Of a stretch of 64,000 nucleotides of DNA, positions 49,270 through 61,339 are shown piece by piece. The notes below the pieces were generated by a model. That model worked only from the letters and a program-made list of their open reading frames with translations, did no database searches and had not been told where the DNA came from. Each line of letters opens with the position of its first letter. Position 1 is the first letter of the stretch. Source of the stretch: Apostichopus japonicus (Eukaryota > Echinodermata > Holothuroidea > Aspidochirotida > Stichopodidae); contig NC_092567.1 of the NCBI RefSeq assembly GCF_037975245.1, positions 4,162,214 through 4,226,213 on the forward strand. The letters are read 5' to 3'. The translations under genes and the position numbers were made by a program.

Positions 49270-50373
49270 CAAGGGCGGCGGAACCGGGGGCACAGGGGGC
49301 ACGTGCCCCCCCCCACTTTTCCTCAGGATAAAAATTTGCCCTTTTTCTACCTAAAAAATTGTACTCTTGATCACCTTATTAGGTCAGCGATATTTCAGTA
49401 AGAGATCTAATCCTAATTTAGAAGTAATAATGAATTTCTGTGGGTCAAACTCAAATGTTTACTACCACAAGGCTTCTAGCATACTGGTGAGTGCCATTAT
49501 GCATATTCAATTTGTCAGAAAAATCCTAATACATTTCCAAAAATACATTGCTATATTACATTGTGACTTTGTAATAAGCAGAAGCCATTTATAGCCTACT
49601 ATGAATAATGAGTTTAGTTTTAATACCCCATCCTTTCGTATTTTGACATATTTCATTTGCTTTCATGCATGTATCGATCGCGTGTGTATGGGCTTGGACT
49701 TTATAATGATTTCACCTCATTTTGTCTCGAAAGTAAACTTGTTCCTTGTATTCAATTTGCACATTGGATATTGCAGTGCTAGTATGCATTTTCTCCTGGG
49801 GGGGGGGGCAGTGGCGGAGCGTTCATACAGTCAGAGGGGGCGGATGCCCCCGTGGCGGACTCAAAATGACTGCTGGCGCCCTTTTCAGCTTTTTACCACT
49901 TTATAATTATTCGCGATTATTGACTATTTTATTGCGCTCTCAAATACCTATTGACATTTGTCACATTTTGTTGGTGTAATTTTCTGACCAAATGGCGACG
50001 ACACCTATTTATTCTTCGTTTATCTGCAAATTAGCAAGGCCCGGAAAGGGTCATTTCCGGCGATCTAGGGAGTATCTTTACTCAAAAAAATTCTGAACGC
50101 TCCGCGCCAACCTGTGGTGGCGCTCCGCTTAGATAGTGTCGAAAGCGCCCCCGGCCTACAGACCATTCTCGCCTCATGACCATTACCCCTAGCTCCGCCA
50201 CTGGGGGGGGGGGGTTGATGGAGTGATGTGTATACGCAAATAAAATAATACAATAAGAGTTATAAAGGGTACTAAATATCAGGCTGCATCAGTCCAATCG
50301 AATTTCTGCAAAGTGCCCTTCGACGTCGGTGCCCCCCCCCCCCCCAGATTAAAAAGTGCTTCCGCCGCCCTTG
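49270..50373. mobile_element. hAT-type element (1104 bp) with nested MITE
   Basis: Ends CAAGGGCGGCGGAA and TTCCGCCGCCCTTG are inverted and flanked by a perfect 8-bp target duplication, CCCAACCC, at 49262-49269 and 50374-50381. Family A MITE copy 3 is inserted inside it. GC homopolymer tracts lie just inside each end. No transposase frame is visible. Confidence 0.9.
49809..50203 (+). mobile_element. hAT-type MITE family A, copy 3 (395 bp)
   Basis: Ends CAGTGGCGGAGC and GCTCCGCCACTG. It is flanked by at least eight G on both sides, consistent with insertion into a poly(G) tract of the 49270-50373 element. It is colinear with copies 1 and 2. The shared module is at 50098-50137, 66 bp from the right end. 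Confidence 0.9.
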
Positions 50374-50389
50374 CCCAACCCCATCCACT

Positions 50390-52755
50390 TCCCAGCCAAT
50401 CAACTAAATTTCACTTGTGCTAAACTGAAACTTAAGTTCGTGTTTTTAATGTACGTGTTTATTATCAGTAGGTGGTTTTATTAAACACTGACGTAAAATA
50501 ATATCATCCAGTTTTCCAGTCAAATGTTCTCGTTATACAACCAAATACTCCTTATCGTTGTGCAAATATAGAGAACCTTTCGTTTTGTCAACCTTGAACT
50601 TTGATGTGTGTTCTGGTGTATTTGTTTATTAATTTAATGATTATTATCAGTACGTTGACTAATTAAACACATACAAAAATAACTAGGAACAATCATCACC
50701 CTATCACTGAACTTTTCATCAATCTGACTAACGCTTGCCTAGGATGAACTGCCACAATATGTCAGCTTGCGGTATACCGTAAACTGCGCTGTTAACTAGA
50801 AGATATATCTCTTTACTGCAGACCACAAAGTCACACCATGAAGGATGAAAAAGCCATTTACTCAGTCATAGAAATAAAACGATACAGAATCATACATTAA
50901 ATTGTGAGACACAAAATTACAGATAAAAACAAGTCTTTGGAGCAGCTAAACAGTTCTAAACAGATTCTAGTTTGGTTTGAATGACATCAAATTATATTTG
51001 AACTTACGTAACTAGGCCAGAATCATACCTAGTTTATACATATCATCTACCGGTTTCACTCATTTTCTGTCGAAGGTCACCTGAGGTCAGGCGGGACCAA
51101 CAATTGTTTCTAGAAAAGTGTGAGATATACTTGAAAAGAAAGTTTCAATTTAAGGCACACAGAACGATAGCGACACTTTTATCAGGAGAAGAAGAATTTC
51201 TTGGTCACAACTGCAACTTTACCAGCCTCACCTGTTTTGAAAGTAACTGTATAGACATAACATTATATGTGATCTTAATGCAGGCCAGAACAAGTTACTA
51301 CATATACTACATGTTACATAGAGATAACACTGTTGACAACATTTCTCTGATTAGTTTTCTATTGCTTCCATTGGAATTACAACATCAATACATATCAATA
51401 ATTTCATATTTTGATTCCATGATACAAACTTTTGATAGAGTAACAGATAAACGCGATTAATATGTTGTGATTGTATCACCATGAGAGACCAGGATCGCCT
51501 CAAAGGGAACAAGTGTGTTTGTTGCAGAGAGCTTTTATTTGTACAAGCATACAAGATCAATTACAAAATAAAGTAATAATTATTCCCTTGGAAATATCTA
51601 ATATCATAAACACTGCAACGCGGTGATTTCATCCATATTTATCTGTCAATGTGAGTTTTTTTGTTATGTAAATATATTCAGTTTTTCGGGACGTTGCCTG
51701 GGTAATATTGGTAAACTTGAGGCTTCATTAATATCCAATAGGCTTAAAGCAAATACGACAAGAACTAAATTATAATGTAGAGATCATGAATATTCATTAA
51801 TCATCAAGCAACACCAGAAATAAGAAGAAGCAAAATAATGATACAAGAAGAATGAAAGATATGTATGGAGAGCTGATCATTGCATTTAAGGTTTATGTTA
51901 AGTATACAGACCATTATCTTCGTTACTTTTATGTTAAAATCTTACTATAATACGTCAAAGTCACTTGTTCCTATTGTCTTCAAAGAAACACCATTAGAGA
52001 TCATAATAATGGAACACAGAACTGGATTAAAAAAAAAAAAAACATGTCATTGTTATTAATTAATATCTAAGACAACGTTTCAGTATACTTTTGAGTAACA
52101 CAATCAATGGTATAACAGTAGACAGCCAGTCATTGTTATTATGATAACATTTCACAATATTCTTGTAATATTCACTGTATGACGCGTGAGAAATATCAAA
52201 GATTAATTAATAATATAGAAAAAGGAGGAACGAAAGAAAGCAACTCAATCTTTAAAGAAAGTAAAATTAATAAATGGATGAAGTAGAATGCAATCTAATA
52301 ATTAATGACTAAATATAAAAATATTTAGAGCAAGTATTAGATGTAGTCTTAGCGTTGTTCTAAATCGAAGGAAAATATCGGAATATAAAGAAATAAAGAA
52401 GATCTAACATAAAATGAAACCAGTAGAACTATTAATAAAGCGCATTAAAATAACAATGAAAGAATAATGAAGAGAATATACTAAACAGAGCCGATCTTTG
52501 TAATTAAGGATTACTTGATATACACATAATATTATCAGCTTTAGTTACACCAAAATATGTAATGCTAAAACAATAACTGTTTAACATTCTGCTAATGTAC
52601 CTTATCAAAGAAGACGGTTAATGAAGACAAAATGAAAAAATTCAAAACTTATTCAATTCTACGAGTCTTGTGTCTTATCAAAGTCAAATGTTATTTTCCT
52701 CAAATGCATAAGTGACCTAAAGTGACTTGCTCATCGATTGCTTAACTAGCATAGA
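50390..52755. other. Noncoding, no recognisable gene
   Basis: A 118-codon open frame at 51104-51460 (starting MFLEKCEIYLKRKFQFKAHR) is the longest here but has no recognisable domain. The remainder is very AT-rich. Confidence 0.4.
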
Positions 52756-52756
52756 C

Positions 52757-53860
52757 TATTAAAATGATCGATAGCTTACCTATCACATCATATTAAAATG
52801 ATAGATAGCTTACCTATCACATAATATTAAAATGATCGATAGCTTACCTATCACATAATATTAACATGATCGATAGCTTACCTATCACATAATATTAACA
52901 TGATCGATAGCTTACCTATCACATAATATTAACATGATTGATAGCTTAACTATCACATAAAATATTAACATGATCGATAGCTTACCTATCACATAATATT
53001 ATGATGATCGATAGCTTACCTATCACATAATATTAAAATGATCGATAGCTTACCTATCACATAATATTAAAATGATCGATAGCTTACCTATCATATAATA
53101 TTAAAATGATCGATAGCTTAACTATCAACTAATATTAAAATGATCGATAGCTTACCTATCACATAATATTAACATGATCGATAGCTTACCTAGCACATAA
53201 TATTAACATGATCGATAGCTAACCTATTACATAATATTAACATGATCGATAGCTTACCTATCACATAATATTAACATGATCGATAGCTTACCTATCACAT
53301 AATATTAAAATGATCGATAGCTTACCTATCATATAATATTAACATGATCGATAGCTTACCTATCACATACTATTAACATGATCGATAGCTAACCTATTAC
53401 ATAATATTAACATGATCGATAGCTAACCTATCACATAATATTAACATGATCGATAGCTTACCTATTACATAATATTAAACATGATCGATAGCTAACCTAT
53501 TACATAATATTAACATGATCGATAGCTAACCTATCACATACTATTAACATGATCGATAGCTTACCTATCACATAATATTAACATGATCGATAGCTTACCT
53601 ATCACATACTATTAACATGATCGATAGCTAACCTATTACATAATATTAACATGATCGATAGCTAACCTATCACATAATATTAACATGATCGATAGCTAAC
53701 CTATTACATAATATTAACATGATCGATAGCTAACCTATTACATAATATTAACATGATCGATAGCTAACCTATCACATACTATTAACATGATCGATAGCTT
53801 ACCTATCACATACTATTAACATGATCGATAGCTTTCCTATCACACACTATTAAAATGATC
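52757..53860 (+). repeat. 34-bp satellite, about 32 units, with a hairpin core
   Basis: The unit contains GATCGATAGCTTACCTATC followed by ACATAATATTAAAAT. GATAG and CTATC can pair around a 5-base loop. Two variant classes exist: early units mostly CTTACCTATCAC with AAAATG, late units often CTAACCTATTAC with AACATG, and the late part alternates variants in a higher-order way. The right edge decays at GATCGTTGGG. No coding capacity. Confidence 0.95.
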
Positions 53861-53869
53861 GTTGGGTCG

Positions 53870-54230
53870 ATTCTCCTTTAATCTCACAAACAAGTAGAAA
53901 CATTAAAAGATGCAGTAAAATAAAAACTTGAAGGAAATAATAGCAATGAAAAATTAAACACAGAGATAATACCATTGTATTTAATTTTAATTAATGTACA
54001 GAACATTATCAGAGTTATTATTATATTCAATCAAATTATGTAAGCTCAGGTGATCGTATCCTGTCTTGACAGCGTAGGCTTTATTTAGGACTATACAGTA
54101 ATAACAACGGAGGGCATTAGAAGACAAGGGAAATTAGGGGGAGGGGGTCTGACCACCTCTGTTGTATCTGTTGCTTGGTTTTGAATAATGCAAAAGTATT
54201 GTATCTAGCCAACCAATGTCTCGGAGACGA
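53870..54230. other. Noncoding, nothing recognised
   Basis: AT-rich flank of the satellite. A G-rich run lies at about 54136-54150. Confidence 0.4.
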
Positions 54231-54231
54231 T

Positions 54232-54473
54232 ATTTGTATGTATTTGTATGTATTTTAAAGTTTAAATAGTAACTCGCGAAGAAGCCATCATTGGTTTATC
54301 AAAGCCGCAAGTTGACCGAAGTCAGACTCTCAGATTCATATTCAACGTCCATGATTATGAAATGTCAATTGTCAACAACTCTGTAACTGGACGACATACA
54401 TTAATCTTGGAGTGACTCGAACTCGAAACCCTATGATCGAAGGTACAGGCGTTAACCACTGAGCTAACACTCC
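54232..54473 (-). mobile_element. tRNA-derived SINE
   Basis: On the minus strand the head is tRNA-like (54408-54473). GGAGTG (54468-54473) pairs with CACTCC (54409-54414). The A-box-like TTAGCTCAGTGG is at 54456-54467 and the B-box-like GAGTTCGAGTC at 54414-54424, fitting an internal polymerase III promoter. The T-arm does not fold properly and the head is only about 66 nt, so it is not a functional tRNA. The body follows and ends in an ACATACAAAT repeat near 54232-54258, typical of a SINE tail. Confidence 0.65.
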
Positions 54474-54489
54474 TGAGCTTGCACACTGA

Positions 54490-57400
54490 TCTTACACTAT
54501 TTAACAAATTCACCAATATTATAGTCTCAACCTACTGAAATTATTACGTACCGATTACGTCATATATCTCTTTCACATTATGGACAAAATGTGTAATGAA
54601 AAAGAAAAAAAAAAAAGGATAAAGTAAAGTATAATGAAGAAAAACCTTTCTTCTTGTTACAAAACGTTTAACAGTTTACATTGAATCATGACGTCATAGC
54701 TTGCTATAGGCCTATATACATTTTCTGAAACATCACGAGTGAAAGCAACCCTTTCAGAACTGTTCACTGTTTAATGAAATGTGAGTCAGCAGATTGTTGA
54801 AAATAAAAATAATCTGTTTGCAGAAAGAACAATACCAGGAACTGACAATTGCTATTGTTGGTGATTATTTCTCATTCATATGTATATAGAGTGAAGACTC
54901 ATGAATTATAATTAATATACAATCACATGTGTAACATATAATGTAACTTGATTGTTGTTGGACGTTGAAACGTTATACAGATACGTTTAGTGATGAACCA
55001 TAACTAAGGTAGAGATCACACGATATGTCAATGCCCAAAGCAGTTCCAATGTGTTGTAATTCACTCTGTTTTCAATAACAAGTTTTAGGTTTCAACGACG
55101 TTTTCGTTTGAAGCCAATTAACAAATATTAATATTACTCACAAATAAAGGGGCATCAACCCGCCCCTCTTTCTCCCATATAACTTACAGCCCATGAAATA
55201 CTACATACATCTAACCAATTTTCCTCCATTTTTAGTTCATTTGTTCTGGTGATAATTGCATTCAAGATCTGTTGAAAAGTTTGAAAAGCTCTTTTCGTTT
55301 CTAAGATATACGCATTTGAAATCTCGATAAATCTGGGACACTCGTTAAATATATGCAAACTATGACGTAGAGTGTTGCGCTCATCATAATTTCTTATTTT
55401 AGCCTTTAAGAATTTCACTCCTAATAACAAGCCCACATATATCATTTGCATAATGCGATGTTTTTTTTTCAAAGAAGACAGTAAAATATCTCAACATTTC
55501 GCCTTAGGACACAAACCTGTGTTCAGTGTTCTTGAAACGTATATAAAGTATTTTCCTGGAGATTTATAAACCTTCAGGAATTGAAGTGTCTTCAAGTGAA
55601 AAAAAGAACATGTGACACAAAAGAAATGTCGTGTAAGTGACAGTAAACACATTGTTGATGTTTTAGTATGTATTCACATAATTTAACTTTCTACTCAAAA
55701 GGGAACAAACCTAGACCTGTATAAGTATAACAGTAATCTACTTCGTGAATTGAAGTAACCAATGTTTGTCTTAAACTGTATGTGTGTGAGTCTGTGAATG
55801 TTTTGCACACTGTCTGAGTAATGTCCTTATTATAAGTATCACGCCACCCACTCATAATCAACTTAATTCTGAAATGTTCTTTCTATTATCGGTCAGGTAT
55901 ATCACTAAATCCCATCCATCAGTGCATATGGTCCTACAGGAATAAGGGTCTGATGACGAAGCAATCGTGCCGAGGGGTAATATGCAAATGTGACATACTG
56001 AAATTCAAACTAGAGGGTCTTGTTGACATCGTGAGGTGTTAATAGTATTAGACAACCTTCCAAAATAAATGTAAAAGTTGACTTGTTTGTTACTACATTC
56101 TTTCAGCATGATACTAAAGTGATTTGATGACGTCATTTTGATGTCGGCGACTGTCAGGCGATGCTCTAATTCTACTGGATAATTCCGCAAAGAGCTGCAA
56201 TATAGAAAAGCGTCACGTGCTGTAGGTTAAATATATTTACAAATTCATCTTCGATAGTGTAAACAAAGGCTTTCAATCGGAGTCAACCTTCACGTACTTT
56301 ATATTATACATACAAAACTATAATTAATTATCACATTATATTCATTGTAGCGATGATTGATACTCAGGGTCAAACACTTATTGTTCATACAGTACATATA
56401 TATTCGCCTTCTGTATCCAGAACAAAGAGTATAGTAGAATGAATGCACTAGAGAGAATGCGGTCTGGAAGCAGTGCGCCACCAAATCAGTACAACAGCAA
56501 AGAAACAGGGAAATATCAAGGAATAATGGAACCACTTATAGGCAGTACTTTGCATCCACAATAGACCCCCCTCACCCCCATCAATTCCAGAGTGTCTGAC
56601 GTTATCTCTGTTCCATACATAACCATGTATAATGATGCAGCAGATACCCATCACCACAACACTATACCAACATATTATGATGACTTATAAGGCTTTGCTG
56701 TTCTGTCGTAATATCTAGTGATTAAAATATTAACTAATAACCTTATTCTATCACCTAATTCTACACTGAATTGTGACTTGAAATAACGTGGAAGCAGAAA
56801 TGACTTTACAAGTGACGTCTGTAGTGTATTTGTAACAAAACAACAACAACCTCTTTGTTTACAGCAGACCATGAAATTCTTGATCTGTTTAAATATACGG
56901 TTAACAAGCTTTGATTTATCTTTCCTTGATCCTCAGCTGAACAATAAGGCATTGAATAATTTAGCCCAGACACAACTCTCTTCTTATTCACATATTGAAA
57001 TGATGTTTGTTGTCCCTAGAAGTCACGTCACCATATTGATATCGGATGTTTTCCGCATTAGTGTTTTAAATAATTACAGCTTTTGTTTACATTTGCATTA
57101 AATGGAGACAAATAATGCGTCATTTGTATCCATTACAGTGGTTGGAATACATGACCAACAAGCACTAGATCCTAGTATAACTGTTTCAGCGATATTACGA
57201 ATGGTCGCTGATAAGCAAATGCATCTAGTAGAAAGGAAGCTTATATATTCGCCAACATTTGTCAAACTTTTTCAATGCTCATATCGACACAGTTAAAAAT
57301 AAAAAAGCGGAATGATGTTGAATGATGTTGACTTACTGTTCCTGCTTCCTCTACGTCATTCAATCAAATCCCAGTCTTCCAAGTATCCTTTTGAAGACCC

Positions 57401-58400
57401 TCTAAATAAGAGAAAAATAAGACACAAATTGAAGGCACTGTAGGAACAACCAACTATACACAAAAGGCCAAAAGTGATTATTAACACAACCTTACTTTTA
57501 GACCTCAGTATAACATAACTTTATATGGTTTATTCTTTCTCTAATCTTTAGCCCTTCAGACTCACCCCATTATCTTAAGTAGTGGCTTTCAAGTGGAAAG
57601 AGGCATTAAGGACGACTTTAGACACAATTATATTGTTAATATGCTGTAGTGATAGGAAACACCGTTAGCAGTTCAGGGAGTAATTCTATTACACAGTTAA
57701 TATTTAAGAAGTGACACTATATACATATGTGGATCATCAATGATAGTGGCTGTACGGCTTAGTCTAACACACAGACCCTTACAGACAATTATTATAAATT
57801 TCCACCTTTTATCGCCCTGCCTATCATAAAAGATAACAACAGATCACTAAAGCTTAGAGAGCTAGTCTGGTTTGCATGCATGGGACACTATAAAATGCAA
57901 TTATTGGCCTATAGCATATAGCCGAGCCTACTAAGTTCTAGAGGAAAGTGGCACTAATACTGTACATAACAAATTCACGTTCATGAATTTTGGTTGGTAA
58001 GAACAGATATTAAAGGCCTGATAGTACTTTTTTAGGTGTGGTATATTCTCTACCAGTCATGCCAAACCTAACTGCAGAAGAAAACTTCTTAAATATCTAT
58101 AGACCCCAATTGTGGCCATGCAATTGTACAATAATGGGAATATTCCATTTCAAACACTGATATAGAGTTGTAATTCAATTTTAAGGCACTTCAGCTAGAA
58201 CTACCAATTCTGCAGCCCATATATTTGTGTGTGTTTGTTTGTTTGTTTGTTTTTTTTTGGGGGGGGGGGCAAAAAAACATATCTCCTTGATCATGAATTT
58301 TCTTATCTCTTTGAAGGTGTTCATCTTTGCATAGATAAACCAGACAACAGACTGTCTATTGTCTAGATTCTATTGCAAAACTATCAACGTTGATGTAACA
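54490..58400. other. Noncoding, no recognisable gene
   Basis: Short open frames (for example on the minus strand at 55155-55472 and plus strand at 57102-57296) carry no recognised domain. No upstream zinc-binding or reverse-transcriptase exon of the integrase gene at 58416 was found here. A run of T then G lies at 58251-58269. Confidence 0.4.
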
Positions 58401-58415
58401 AGTTATGTTCAACAG

Positions 58416-60743
58416 GATGTCAAAGCGTCATTGCCCTGTAGACCTACGAACAAGTCTCCATAGCATTCCTGTAACTGGATTATGGAAACAGGTAAATATT
58501 CAATCTGTTTTAATTGCACAGGATGTCCGCAGTATGCAGTGAAGGTTTAGTTTAGTTAATGTCACTCTTTCTGGACAAATGAAACATTTACAAGTTTAAA
58601 GGTAGTCTGTATTGGCCCTAAATTTTGGCCACTTTAATTGCTAGAAGTTTTCAAAAAGTACTTTCCTGGGGGTAATAACCCTTTAAATTGTGCTCAGACA
58701 TTCTAAATGATGACACAAGATGATTGAATGTCCCAGTGAGGTAAATTTCCTCCAGGGAAATAAACATACTTACAGAATTTTGTCCATAGTGAAAATTTGG
58801 CATTTTTAGGGCCTATACAGCAAACCTTTAAGCCACACTCTGGCCTAACTGCAGAGCAACCATCAATATAGGCATATAATTGTAAGTTGCAAAAAGTGGC
58901 GTATCATTTTTCTGGTTTAGTGGTTGAAGCGATTGTAAATATATGGTACAGTATGGTGTAAGTTACATTTTTATGTTTGCAAGGTAAAAATAATTGGCCT
59001 AAATCCACCAACACCCTGTTTCGATCAGATATCCCACTGTTTCTATCGAGATCTGTGTACAGAATGAAGCAATGGAATAGAACAACAGTCAAGGCAAAGC
59101 CTGCAACTTGCAAAAAAAAATTAAATTAGCAACTAAATGCTGTCTCCTTTCTTAACAGGTTGGTGTTGATCTTATTGGTCCTCTACCAGTGACAGCTGCC
59201 AAGCGACTGTACATGATAACACTGTCTGACTTCTATTCAAAGTGGCCTGAGACTAAGGCAGTGCCTTACAAGACTGCAGCATCAACTTCTTATTTCATTA
59301 CTGATGTGATGATGAGGTAAGCATGTCTTAAAAAGTGAATAATTTTCTGTAGTTAGTTCCAATATGAATGGCATCATATCTGTTATTTGTACCATGCAAA
59401 TAACTTGTAGTGCATGGCAGAATGCTGTGTTTGAGTATAACTTATTTCCAAATAGGTATTAAGCATACAGAAAGGTCACGAAGGTAGGTGAGAACTGAGA
59501 AAGTGTACTGTAAATCTTTGCAGGTTAAGTCCCCATTAACAAGTTTATATGTAAGTAGTTTTTGTTCCTATATTTACTTGCAAAGTTTCCACCCCTGGTG
59601 CTTAAGCATATAGCCTGACAATTGTCGTCATTTGATTTACATCCCCAAGAAGTGATTTTGGCTGGACATGTTTCACTGCAGCAGACACAGTTTATTTGTT
59701 CAAACAAATGATGAGTAAATAATTAAGACCACATTCCACAGCTAGACACCACCTATTGTGTGTTGTTTTTCAAAAAGGTGTTGGACAGTTTGATATTGTA
59801 ACCACAGGGAACTTTTCTGTTTAGAAAGTGTGAACTTATTACTACTTGGCTGTTTTGACAGGAACTTCGACAAGATAAGAGAGATAATGTATCAACTGAG
59901 TTTTGGTACCATTTCTCTGTTAGGTCCGTTGTGGAAAATTGCTAAATGTGTTTGTGTGTGTGGTGGGGGATATTTCCTGAAACCTGGGAGAGGAACCCCT
60001 TTTTCTTTGGCAAAATAAGGCAATGTTTAGGTCTCTTGATGCAAAATGATGTATAATAGTACATTTTACCATAATAATGGTTAGCTAGCATTATTTGTTT
60101 TTGCATTTGGGTCATACAGAGGGTGTTTTGAACCCCCATGGATCCTGATTCAGGACAATTAATGTTTGATCGGCATTAAACAGTCATACCATGCACACAT
60201 ACATCAATAGAGCACCAAAAGTCATCAAACTTCTGTTGTATCCTAGCTTAATCTAATTTGATAAATTTCTGATATTAAATTTAATTAATATGTCACAAAT
60301 GTTGTATTGGCTCATGTGGTTAAAACTTTTCAGGTTTGGTAGTGAACTGTACAATATAGCGCCAAAATTATGACATGCAATCTCCAATTAAAAAAATGGA
60401 GCCAGTAATCCCATAAACATGTAGGTGTCACAATAAAAGATCATCCAATTAACTCAATGCCTAAGCATAGTTCAGTTGTACACTGTACAGTCTACACTTA
60501 ACCAATATGGTGAATGTTAATTATCTTTGTAGTGGAGCTTACACATAACCTTTTCAAGATGAAAATTGATTTTATATATGACTTACAGTGTGGCATTCAC
60601 TACTCATAATATTGCTTTCAACTTTTATTTTGCACAGATTTGGTTGTACTGATATCTCATCTCTGACCACCAATGGAGGGAGTATGTATGAAGTTAACAG
60701 AAGACCCCAGAAGACATGTCTAGACAATTTTCTTGGCAGTTAA
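58416..60743 (+). pseudogene. Intron-containing integrase-domain gene remnant (Ty3/GIN-like)
   Basis: Exon 58416-58491 (after TATGTTCAACAG) reads DLRTSLHSIPVTGLWKQ and ends at GTAAAT in phase 0. Exon 59159-59316 (after CTCCTTTCTTAACAG) reads VGVDLIGPLPV, then LYMITLSDFYSKWPETKAVP, ending at GTAAGC in phase 2. Exon 60638 onward (after TTTTGCACAG) continues RFGCTD. Together these follow the retroviral-type integrase core: IPV..W..VG.DLIGP (first Asp) and FGCP..I.SD.G. The second Asp is out of frame in exon 3, where SDHQWREYV is read in the +1 frame and EVN returns to the original frame, so two small indels disrupt it. Introns suggest a captured host gene or an intron-bearing element such as Ginger. 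The catalytic Glu region was not found. Confidence 0.65.
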
Positions 60744-61174
60744 CTTGTTACCGACAATAATCTTGTCTTTCACTCTAACATATCATGAGAGAAAAATTCG
60801 TCGGCTGCTATACGTTTAAGCAAAGTCATGCCATTGACTTTTCACTGCCAGTCGTTCGGTGGAAATCCATATATTTGTAGTTCAAGTTGAAGGGTTGTGA
60901 CGCTCGAAATTCTATATCACCTCATTACTTCATTAAATAACAAATACGAAGGCGTGTTTCTTGGTTCTGGAAATTGTGTTCAAGATAAGTTCTCATAGTA
61001 AAACATATAACCGACCATATTCTGCTTCCTGTTGTAACTTTTGCTGTTATGGATTTCTGTGTAAGTCTTAACGAAAAACCTGTTGGATACATGAGAATCA
61101 GCTATTTTATTTGTAATTTACAATCAAGATTTAACTTTTGACGGTATCAAGTTGCACATTAAAGCATTTTATAG

Positions 61175-61329
61175 GTAATCCTACTGTTTGTGAAAAGCAG
61201 TTCAAAGGGGGAATTCTAATAGGGAAACTTCTGCATGGCATGGCATTGAGGTCTTTACCAAACTCTAAAGAGGATGTTCTTCATGTGGATTATGAGAGTT
61301 TCAAGTACATATTGTTTGAAGAAGAGTGA
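61175..61329 (+). CDS. Candidate terminal exon, product unknown
   Basis: After an acceptor-like CATTTTATAG the sequence is open for 50 codons, NPTVCEKQFKGGILIGKLLH through HVDYESFKYILFEEE, to TGA at 61327-61329. It lies 430 bp downstream of the last integrase exon and could be a 3' exon of that gene, but no donor in compatible phase was confirmed. No family is recognised. Confidence 0.25.
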
Positions 61330-61339
61330 CAGTAGTATA

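Noticed and set aside
51104-51460. A 118-codon plus-strand open frame
   Set aside because: It has no recognisable domain and no convincing splice sites or promoter signals, so I did not list it as a gene.
52757-53860. A CRISPR array (regular ~34-bp repeats)
   Set aside because: There are no unique spacers; the units are contiguous, and the context is eukaryotic.
54408-54473. A possible tRNA gene on the minus strand
   Set aside because: The T-arm does not form a five-pair stem with a seven-base loop and the sequence is about six bases short; a SINE head explains it better.
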